Under the pieces are notes generated by a model. The model searched no databases and was not told where the DNA came from. It saw only the letters and a program-made list of their open reading frames with translations. DNA of 35,549 bases from an uncultured Vampirovibrio sp. (GTDB lineage: Bacteria; Cyanobacteriota; Vampirovibrionia; Gastranaerophilales; Gastranaerophilaceae). This document shows positions 15,801 through 22,433 of the stretch, one piece after another (within the stretch, counting starts at the first letter, position 1; every line of letters begins with the position of its first letter). The stretch lies in assembly GCA_910577635.1 (NCBI GenBank), contig CAJTNR010000019.1:1689-37237 (forward strand), in the 5' to 3' direction. The position numbers were made by a program, and so were the translations under genes.

Positions 15801-16866
15801 CGTAATGGTCTTTCGGATCTTTATCATACTTAAAGATAAGATTTTTTGTGTCGTTTTGTTTTTCATCTGATAACAAACGTTGATCAAAAAACTGAATATA
15901 AGTCGGTTTTGTTTTATCATACCCTGAATCCTTAGGATGATTAACAAGTCTTATACCAATTTCAGAATAAATATCTTTTTGTGCACCGATTTTTTTCTCA
16001 GGCAAAACACCGAGTTTTAGTTTTCCATTAGCTTTTATCATGTCATAAAAAGGAGATTCTTCACCCCATTTAAAAACATGCTGAACCATTGGGGAATTTA
16101 TCCCCAGAGAAGTAAAAGCCCCATCTGCGACATATGATTTACCTTGTTTGAACAATTTTAAATTTAATTCTTTAAAATCTTCCAAATTACTGCATTGATA
16201 CTGGTTTTCAGGCCAATATTTATGTGAAGAAATTCTATCATTACCAATATCAGGATTGGTCATTAAATAAGTATAAGAATCAAGAGCATCTGTTTTTTCT
16301 AGTAAATGAATTAATGATCTTGTTGTTCCCCCAAAAAGATTGTAGTGATTTCTTGCACTAAGAGAATCTTTCATTTTTATATTAGAAGGAAGATTGAGTA
16401 TGGTAGAGTCTATAAAGGCGTGATACATATTGCCGCCTTTAGGTGAAACACCGTAAAAACTCCCCATTTCAATAAGATTCATATCATTTTTTTTGTTTTC
16501 ATCTTTGATTCTTTGGGAATTATCAAGATAATATCTTCTTAACTTGCCGTCTTTTTCAGATTCAATTCTGTATCTATATGCTATACCTGTAGTATACTGC
16601 TGGATAAAATCCTGCGAAAGCCGAATCGGTCTTTTATCTTTAAATTCACGGGTTTTAATATCTTCTTCTTTGGGAGGAATGTAGTTTCCTGTCTTATTGT
16701 CATAATCGAGATATGCATATTCTAAAAACACCGTTTCATCGTCTCTGTGAGGAGGAATAGTAAACTCAAGGCAGGCAACATTGTTAGGAGCAAGTTCACC
16801 CTTAACACCTTTAAAGTTAATGCTGTCTTTAGCGATTTTTCTTGAATTGATAACTGATAAATCCAT
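12841..16866 (-). CDS. very large GH13 (alpha-amylase clan) protein with long insertion
   Basis: The protein has 1341 residues and no signal peptide. An N-terminal beta-rich part (about 25-120) could be an E-set or CBM48-like domain. GH13 region I is VADGAFTS (D248), with Thr-Ser where Asn-His is normal. Region II is NWRFDAAK (691-698; R693, nucleophile-position D695). Region III is VVNELTEMD (E749, acid/base position). Region IV is SNNHDKP (H870, D871). About 440 residues separate regions I and II, far more than in ordinary amylases. LNGTELGMSG (1036-1045) fits the C-terminal end of the barrel. It could be an alpha-glucan hydrolase or transferase, or a non-catalytic glucan binder. It is the last gene of a four-gene operon, 29 bases after the previous gene, with AAAGGA before the ATG. 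Confidence 0.8.
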   Translation of the reverse strand: MDLSVINSRKIAKDSINFKGVKGELAPNNVACLEFTIPPHRDDETVFLEYAYLDYDNKTGNYIPPKEEDIKTREFKDKRPIRLSQDFIQQYTTGIAYRYRIESEKDGKLRRYYLDNSQRIKDENKKNDMNLIEMGSFYGVSPKGGNMYHAFIDSTILNLPSNIKMKDSLSARNHYNLFGGTTRSLIHLLEKTDALDSYTYLMTNPDIGNDRISSHKYWPENQYQCSNLEDFKELNLKLFKQGKSYVADGAFTSLGINSPMVQHVFKWGEESPFYDMIKANGKLKLGVLPEKKIGAQKDIYSEIGIRLVNHPKDSGYDKTKPTYIQFFDQRLLSDEKQNDTKNLIFKYDKDPKDHYEFIDSNSSVYPYAFEIDPKDSKTKEKIAKTFKNGTSKVLLNQIDNLDDFLTFKNAKITTKSKAGGATFWEGNVDLIKLNTSNPANDPKNIQGCKDARKYLANTASYWTETIQRELILQTALADDRERLSIAKKNNITEEEYEEFKTLVENEEADSPILAQDKNVEDYVETFPLQSLETAPELSAVFSEPEFQEEFNSRSGVAYKKLCSIVNSAIDYVIPQKYKDNEDYRAFVVKMYALEIIRSVIASAINPGLVDNGGKVILSKLKDVGIKNFEGLIPSSNPEEERLNVISGLLSGLDSSCADKIKETIKQEVAKISITDFELAETIVLQSKAGLNWRFDAAKDIGDIDAVKNKEVTFDEIWNGNDKDEGIQAFWQKFIGNIRAYNPAALVVNELTEMDEFYKWKDLDSIKEYDKQFFESVKNMTQEEIDKWNEYRTHPPVVLEKKYLGKTNSTTISMFEYFNNLSELIGINPEHGSITPSRRGNLEALMDIVYQSMKVSQPNNFLYAHFFSNNHDKPTVVHTLPLEMNLFLSKEKDDKNNIVKDKDLSEANPFYKKMARIVTGRDDYKNISPKAVAAGYFLLNEIQKSKLLDQEEKDKLQKAIRNLANGKRKDSQKPDYDRADFFGAEPFSISLQAALNDSGITKVNGLELEREILSETRKKANVLSEIAHSLPGIYTVLNGTELGMSGFETPNKNIYYQNRGQVFHQLRHDKEFEQDVKLYDSNNSLHKKKGLSAERGGFADILKPYSENRKTTSSVSKNCDNKTFNELCAKIADFYKETINYPAMGQMTGINLKIMFELLEKEKETDNKEYRSLVKEAFRFSDEEIEKFDQSFDAIKEYFTQADEYELSFAPTYYYDEKGSRVVAIATNNGLGSSKKVKNSKGEEVEIALETERKEHKVKSIPIKTRDGQCPFEEGTKLKRKVYDNNGNYIDENCDYVVQNGEICKEDSSAITFDNNSLIFYAPFGKGKQPYEYMAYLYNMVK

Positions 16867-16895
16867 GTATAACTTTTCCTTTTTGTTTAAAAATT

Positions 16896-18968
16896 CTAAG
16901 CAGCTTTAGAGTTCAAATATTGTTGTTGCAAAACGTTGTTAGGATTAGACAACTGTTCAATTAAACTATCGTCAATTTCAAATACCAAAGCTCTGTTTGT
17001 GCCCAATTCTGCTGTAATTGTTCCGTCTTTATTATTCTGAATTCTGCAATCCTCACCATATTTAGGCATCAAATTATTGAACTTTTGATCGGGTTTTAAT
17101 CCAGGAATTAGAATCTTTCCTGAAACCTTGAAGTTAACGTTTCTATTGCCTATAAACAATAGAGTTTTTCCATCTTTATGTCTTGCAAAAGAAACAATTT
17201 CTTCATTATTTGAAGGCAATATTATAAAAGAGCCGTTTGTAATGACATCTTGCGCATTTGTCATATTAAGTTTGTTTTTAAAACCCAATTCATTGAATTT
17301 ATTGCTTCTTAGCGCAAATGCAGCTTTTATAACATCTGATATTTCAGGGTTTTTTCCACCTGGTTTTCTAGATTTGTTGAAAATATCCATTCTTCCGGTA
17401 TGAACAGTGCATTCGTGGTTATCTGTTTCGCTTTGTTCAACAGTTGCATGGTCATAGGGGAAGATATAATAATCCCCGGTTTGAGTTCCATCTGTCATAT
17501 AAGGATTAACCTGAGGAAGCATTGATTGAAGAGTTGTTGTAAACATTACCCAAGGGGCTCCTCCATACAGCATCGGAGAAACATCATCATGGGTAGCAAA
17601 AGAGCCGATTAAGCTTTTTGCACTTCCAATCTGGTTATTAAGATCGATATTTTCCCTTACATAGTCATAAAGCTGAGAAGCCTTGGTCCAATCTTGATAG
17701 ATGTGGTATTGACCGTAGTAAGAATCAAAACCGGCTTCAAGTAAGTCTTGCGGCCTGTCATGAGGCATATTAAGCATTGGACTAGCGTCTTCGTGGGTAT
17801 AAGTTTCAGCCAGCCAGCCGAATTGAGGATCTTTAGCATGGGAATATTTAATTATAACATTCCAGAACTCAACAGGTTTAGCTCGTCCAACATCAGCCCT
17901 TATTCCGTCAAAACCCAGCTCGATTGCCATATCGACATATTTTTTATGTAAATCTAATAAGTCTTTATTCAATTCTCTTGTAACTTCATTCTCGAATGGC
18001 TCTAACATTCGTATGTCCTGCCAGCCTTTAGGAGTTTTATCGTTTCCCTCAGGAGTCTTTGCCATTAAGTGCGGATATTTTTTTGCAAAATCCAAACTAA
18101 CGCAAGATGGTAAATCCAACATTAGTTTAATTCCACGTTTATGACATTCATCAACATAGTATTTACATTGAGCAAAAGCAACCTCAGGGTCATTTTTGTC
18201 CATTTTTGTTAGTTTTTTGCCGGTTTTTTGTTCATAAAGTTCAGCAATTCGTTTTCTTGCTTGTTCAGGCGGATTCTCATCAACAAGTTCAGGGTCTAAC
18301 GTCAACAACTCAGCCGGCGCATAAACAGAACCTGCTGTTCCCATTGCATTTGTTTTGCCGGGCGGATGAATCGGCAAAACATGCTGAGTGTTGAATCCAA
18401 GGTTTTTAATCTCATCTAATCTTTCAACAGCATTAACAAATGTTCCTGGCTTCTCATTGCCCTGAATAAGTTCATTGCCATCCAGATCTTTTGCGTTCAT
18501 TATTCTTGGAATAACTGCAAGAATTTGAGCTTTGTTGTGAATCAAAGAATCCCTTAAGTCGTTTTTGTATCCTGGAACCCTTTTTTCAGATTCTATTAAA
18601 TTAACATTATTAACAGCTGCAGCCTGAGGCTTACTTACTGTTTTATTAACCGAAAAATTGTAAATTGGCGCTTGAACTGCTGCAGAGGGCATATTAGAAA
18701 CTACAGGCGGCTTTAATAGAGGCTTGGGAAAATTGTAAATTGGCGCTTGAGAAATTACCTGCGGTCTTGGCATGGTATTTGCCATTGGGAAGTTGTAAAT
18801 TGGCGCCTGCGGCATCATATAAGTCATTTGTTGAGGCTGATACAATTGAGCTGCAGCAGATGAAACCTGATACTGCATTGGAGCAGTATAAACAGCCTGT
18901 TGAGGAATTTTTTGTACAACAGGTGTTCTATAGAACTGATTTTGAGCTATTAGAGGGTTAATCGCCAT
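16896..18968 (-). CDS. GH13 (alpha-amylase clan) protein with repetitive N-terminus
   Basis: The protein has 690 residues. Residues 1-125 are rich in Pro, Gln, Tyr and Ala and carry QAPIYNF three times (54-60, 74-80, 99-105). The barrel follows: region I MLDLPSCVS (D285, with Cys-Val replacing Asn-His), region II GFDGIRADVGRAKP (R357, D359), region III GWLAETYT (E388) and region IV SFATHDD (H460, D461). The three acidic catalytic positions are therefore kept while the region I histidine is lost. HVLPIHPPGKTNAMGTAGSVYAP (197-219) matches the early barrel of glucan-acting GH13 enzymes. There is no signal peptide, so a cytoplasmic glycogen or maltodextrin substrate is likely by inference. The ATG overlaps the preceding stop as TAATG with GGAGG upstream. 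Confidence 0.86.
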   Translation of the reverse strand: MAINPLIAQNQFYRTPVVQKIPQQAVYTAPMQYQVSSAAAQLYQPQQMTYMMPQAPIYNFPMANTMPRPQVISQAPIYNFPKPLLKPPVVSNMPSAAVQAPIYNFSVNKTVSKPQAAAVNNVNLIESEKRVPGYKNDLRDSLIHNKAQILAVIPRIMNAKDLDGNELIQGNEKPGTFVNAVERLDEIKNLGFNTQHVLPIHPPGKTNAMGTAGSVYAPAELLTLDPELVDENPPEQARKRIAELYEQKTGKKLTKMDKNDPEVAFAQCKYYVDECHKRGIKLMLDLPSCVSLDFAKKYPHLMAKTPEGNDKTPKGWQDIRMLEPFENEVTRELNKDLLDLHKKYVDMAIELGFDGIRADVGRAKPVEFWNVIIKYSHAKDPQFGWLAETYTHEDASPMLNMPHDRPQDLLEAGFDSYYGQYHIYQDWTKASQLYDYVRENIDLNNQIGSAKSLIGSFATHDDVSPMLYGGAPWVMFTTTLQSMLPQVNPYMTDGTQTGDYYIFPYDHATVEQSETDNHECTVHTGRMDIFNKSRKPGGKNPEISDVIKAAFALRSNKFNELGFKNKLNMTNAQDVITNGSFIILPSNNEEIVSFARHKDGKTLLFIGNRNVNFKVSGKILIPGLKPDQKFNNLMPKYGEDCRIQNNKDGTITAELGTNRALVFEIDDSLIEQLSNPNNVLQQQYLNSKAA
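18658..18809. repeat. three repeats encoding QAPIYNF
   Basis: TTGTAAATTGGCGCYTG occurs at 18658-18674, 18733-18749 and 18793-18809 on the plus strand, and encodes the thrice-repeated heptapeptide in the minus-strand GH13 protein. The copies are almost identical in DNA, including third positions, which suggests recent duplication or gene conversion. Confidence 0.8.
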
Positions 18969-21211
18969 TATTTAGCACCTCCGTCTTTTTTCTGATTGGC
19001 AGAATCTTTTTTAACTTTTCCAAAGAACGGCTGTATTAATAAAGTCAAACCAGCTAAAATAATTGCCATTTTTCCGAATTTTTTTAACCAAGTTTTACTA
19101 TTATAAAGTTTAGTTGCCTGTTGTTTAAATAAATCAACAAAACTGCCTGTCTTAAAGAATATTTCTTTATTGGTAGCTTCTTGATTAAATTCTTTCAAAT
19201 CCCCTACAATCTTTCTGATTCCAGGAATCACTTCTGCTTCTTTGTCAAATGCTTTTTTATTAAAAACAACACCAATTAATTCGTTAAACTTTGCTTTGTT
19301 TTTCGTATAAGCAGAATTTTGTCTCATAGAAGCTGTTCCATCATAGACAATTCTTCTCATAATATCAATTTCATCAGCAGAATAAGAAGCAAATTTGCCG
19401 TTTTTTAATCTCCATTCAAAGTTAGAACAAACTACGTGTTTAGCGGTTGTTGAATACAAATCCAGCTTTTTAGAATTTAAATAATCAACAATTGTTGCAG
19501 ATAAACTACCTTTAGAAAAAGATGTTTTTGCAGGATCTTTAATCGAAGTTTCAACAGTTCCTACAATTGCCTTATCAAGAGAAGAGATTCCATTTTTAGG
19601 TTTGAGAGTATCCAAATACTCATCACTTGAGAATTTATCAAATAAATCAATAACTTCATCCGGGATAAGTTTTTTACCGAATGAATTTTTGATAAAGTTA
19701 GAATATTCATCTTTTGTTTTAATATTAGCAATTGAATCCTTATAGATATTCTCAATAATTTCTAATGCTTTATCATCAGAGGATTCTTTAATTTGTTTTA
19801 AAGTCTTATCATTAATACCAAGTTTCTTAATTAAACCCGACATTGTATCATTATAAATTTTTGTTGTAACTGATTCATATTTAGATCCCGCCAGAGGATT
19901 AACAGCATCTAAATAAGCTTTAAATGAGCCTCTAATTTTAGCCAGGGCATTTTGATTATAATCTTTAATGAGATCATAAAAATCATCAGCATTAGTTTTT
20001 AATCTTTCATCCGAAAGAATTTTTTCAATCTGCATATCATTCAACCCTGCGTTTTTAAGAACATTTCTGGTTTTCTCAAGGGTTGGATTCTTTTTTAAAT
20101 CACTCATTATTTCTTTTATTTTATCATCAGACAAAGAACTTGCAGCGCATTTTTTTGATTTTCTCTTAAGACAGCTCATTGCTGCTTCTTCATCTTGTGC
20201 TTTAACATCACTCACAATTCCAATGTCTTGCAATATATTTTCCAATGAGGAAGTTTGAACATGAGCGTTTTGTTGATAAAGTTCGCTAAATTCATCAACA
20301 ATTCTTCCTGTTCTTATATTTTTTACAACATTAATATCATCACTATCTTTAAATACATCTTGCATATTGTACAAATTAAACATTTGTGCAAGTTTATCAA
20401 ACATTTCCTTATCAGGATTCTTGTTTTGTTTTTGATAACTTTTGAAAAGCTTATCCAATTCTTTAGTATTAGTTATTACAGGCTTTGAGTTATTAATGTA
20501 TTTTTCGAATGATTCAAGTTTTTTTGTTAGTTTAGAAACTTTTTTATAGTTATGTTTAACAATATTATTGTAAATAAAAGGTTCAGCACTGTTGCCGATT
20601 AGAGCGGTCATGGTAGGAACCGCAACTCCAACTGTGGCAAGATTCAAGGTTCTATTTTGCAAAGCAATCATTCTGTGTTTTTCTCTATCTTCTTCTTTGT
20701 TTATTCCAAGGATATCCCAGAGAATATATTGATTATCAAGAAAAACCTCTTTTTTATCCCCTTGAGCACTTATATACTTTTTATCAATATCAACATTATG
20801 AATTAATTTTGCAGGCAAATTAATAAAAAGCTTAGGCCATAAGGTCATAGAAGCTAAAAACGCGCCTCCTCCGACAAATTTCATTGCTGCATCGGTTTTT
20901 GTTTTAGAATGAATTGCCAGATAAGAAGCAATTAACAAAGAGCCGATCTTCATCCCGAGATTGTTAATTCTGCCAAGGTTATTATCTGTAATTTCACCTG
21001 TTTTTATAACTTTGCTAAAGTTATAAAAGTCCTTGCCTGTATCTTTGATTGCAGAGGCAGTGCTCTGGAATATATTTTCCTGTACAAGTACAGCTTTATT
21101 TTCATTTGGCTTAATTTCATTTGCATTCTTTGCCAAATTTTCATAAATTCTATCGTGTTTGTTTAGGGGATTTGCTAATTGATTCTGTAAAAAAGGACTA
21201 ATTGCTACCAT
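18968..21211 (-). CDS. large membrane-anchored protein, homologous to neighbour at 21211-22218
   Basis: I choose ATG 21211 (747 residues): it lies 7 bases after GGAGG and overlaps the upstream stop as TAATG, whereas the ATG two codons earlier is too close to the ribosome site. The N-terminus MVAISPFLQNQ resembles MAINPLIAQNQ of the next gene. Hydrophobic segments lie near 84-100, 108-130 and 190-206, and a final helix (KMAIILAGLTLLIQPFFG) sits close to the C-terminus. Between about 215 and 690 is a long polar, helical, Lys/Asp-rich region unlike anything I recognise. Both membrane blocks resemble those of the 335-residue neighbour, so this looks like the same protein with a large central insertion. 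A scaffold for the two GH13 proteins is inference. Confidence 0.72.
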   Translation of the reverse strand: MVAISPFLQNQLANPLNKHDRIYENLAKNANEIKPNENKAVLVQENIFQSTASAIKDTGKDFYNFSKVIKTGEITDNNLGRINNLGMKIGSLLIASYLAIHSKTKTDAAMKFVGGGAFLASMTLWPKLFINLPAKLIHNVDIDKKYISAQGDKKEVFLDNQYILWDILGINKEEDREKHRMIALQNRTLNLATVGVAVPTMTALIGNSAEPFIYNNIVKHNYKKVSKLTKKLESFEKYINNSKPVITNTKELDKLFKSYQKQNKNPDKEMFDKLAQMFNLYNMQDVFKDSDDINVVKNIRTGRIVDEFSELYQQNAHVQTSSLENILQDIGIVSDVKAQDEEAAMSCLKRKSKKCAASSLSDDKIKEIMSDLKKNPTLEKTRNVLKNAGLNDMQIEKILSDERLKTNADDFYDLIKDYNQNALAKIRGSFKAYLDAVNPLAGSKYESVTTKIYNDTMSGLIKKLGINDKTLKQIKESSDDKALEIIENIYKDSIANIKTKDEYSNFIKNSFGKKLIPDEVIDLFDKFSSDEYLDTLKPKNGISSLDKAIVGTVETSIKDPAKTSFSKGSLSATIVDYLNSKKLDLYSTTAKHVVCSNFEWRLKNGKFASYSADEIDIMRRIVYDGTASMRQNSAYTKNKAKFNELIGVVFNKKAFDKEAEVIPGIRKIVGDLKEFNQEATNKEIFFKTGSFVDLFKQQATKLYNSKTWLKKFGKMAIILAGLTLLIQPFFGKVKKDSANQKKDGGAK

Positions 21212-22218
21212 TAGCATACCTCCGTTTCTTTATTAGGATCCAGTTGTTCTTTTATAGTTTCCGGTTTATATTTAAAATTCGCAACAGGAACTATCCAGCT
21301 TAATAAGGTTGCAACTCCGCTTAAAGCTAATAAAGCCTTGCCTGAATGTTTAGTAAGAAAGTTTCTGTTAGTTCCTTTCCAAAGCTGAATGAAAGCAGTT
21401 TTTGTTGTCTTAATAATATTTTTTATACTTTTTAAATTAACATTCTTAAAAGCTTCTTGAGATCCAAGTGCAACAGAGGTTGCAGCAACAAGGTATTTGC
21501 CAATATTCTGCAGCGCAGTAGCTCTAGCTTTAACCCCTCTTATTCTTTTATCAATTTCTTGATCTGGAGAATTAAGTTTTTTATCAATCCCTGCTTTTTT
21601 TGCAATTTTATCCTTATGATAATATCTTGATCCATGGTTCAGTTCTCCATCGCGGGCCATTAAATCGCTTCTAAAAAACGGAACCGAATCAAAAACACCT
21701 GGGTACTGAATCCTTACAACGGCTTGGTCGCTTCCTTTTTCTGGAAGTTCAACACTTTTATTTATATACTTTTGTTCTAAATCGATTCCTGTCGAGTGTT
21801 TAATTGCAGAATCAGATATTTTTGAATGCAGCCACTTGCCAAGTGCAAACAGGACAACACCTGCACCCATCATTTTTGCGCCCTTAGTTGCAGAAGCACT
21901 ATCCTGTGAGTTAAAGAATTTATTAGCCCCGCAGCTTGTATAGATAAGCATGAAACTTCCTATTAAATTAGGAACTATCCCCATTGAAAGGTATTCGTAA
22001 AAATCACTGTTTTTAGAGCCCTGAAACCCCTTAAGATAATATGTTAAGATGTCATTTGTCAGCTTGTGTGCGTAAACTTTAGCGTTTGTAGCAAACCCTT
22101 GTTTTTTTGGGATATGAGGCTCGTTTTTAGCGTACTCTTCTTTTATTTTATCTTTATCAGTATGATAACCAACCTTTGAAGGAGCTTTTGAAATAAGCGG
22201 ACTTGTAATTTGCTGCAT
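21211..22218 (-). CDS. polytopic membrane protein, first gene of GH13 operon
   Basis: I choose ATG 22218 (335 residues) over the TTG nine codons upstream, because MQQITSPLISK resembles the N-termini of the operon partners; the ribosome site (GGTG) is weak. Probable membrane helices lie at 78-95, 115-131, 238-252 and 294-314, with a polar central loop (135-235). The blocks GAKMMGAGVVLFALGKWL and IDLEQKYI match FVGGGAFLASMTLWPKL and IDKKYI in the 747-residue neighbour, and SGKALLALSGVATLL matches its C-terminal helix. There is no known domain. It ends as TAATG with the next gene. Confidence 0.72.
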   Translation of the reverse strand: MQQITSPLISKAPSKVGYHTDKDKIKEEYAKNEPHIPKKQGFATNAKVYAHKLTNDILTYYLKGFQGSKNSDFYEYLSMGIVPNLIGSFMLIYTSCGANKFFNSQDSASATKGAKMMGAGVVLFALGKWLHSKISDSAIKHSTGIDLEQKYINKSVELPEKGSDQAVVRIQYPGVFDSVPFFRSDLMARDGELNHGSRYYHKDKIAKKAGIDKKLNSPDQEIDKRIRGVKARATALQNIGKYLVAATSVALGSQEAFKNVNLKSIKNIIKTTKTAFIQLWKGTNRNFLTKHSGKALLALSGVATLLSWIVPVANFKYKPETIKEQLDPNKETEVC

Positions 22219-22320
22219 TTTTTCACCAACACATCTAACACACAATTATTTAAAATATTATGAAGATAAAAATTTGCCATTTATTCTTTCTATTGTTAAG
22301 AAATATTAAATTTTTAATAA

Positions 22321-22337
22321 TAGTGTATTCTACACTA
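22321..22337. promoter_or_regulatory. operator-like inverted repeat between divergent genes
   Basis: TAGTGTA (22321-22327) and TACACTA (22331-22337) are perfect 7-bp arms around TTC. The repeat lies in the 215-bp region between the minus-strand GH13 operon and the plus-strand STAND-TPR gene. An AT-rich inverted repeat (TATTAAA-TT-TTTAATA, 22304-22319) is adjacent. This suits a dimeric regulator that could control one or both directions. Confidence 0.45.
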
Positions 22338-22397
22338 AATCATAAGTTTAACAGTCAGGCAAATATTTTAACAACACATTATTACGATTTTTACCTA

Positions 22398-22426
22398 TTG
22401 CAAATACTATTGTAAATTTATACAAT
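22398..22426 (+). promoter_or_regulatory. promoter of STAND-TPR gene, predicted leaderless
   Basis: TTGCAA (22398-22403), a 17-bp spacer and TACAAT (22421-22426) are followed 7 nt later by the ATG at 22434. The upstream in-frame ATG at 22425 overlaps the -10 box and would not be transcribed from this promoter. Confidence 0.55.
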
Positions 22427-22433
22427 GGTATTT

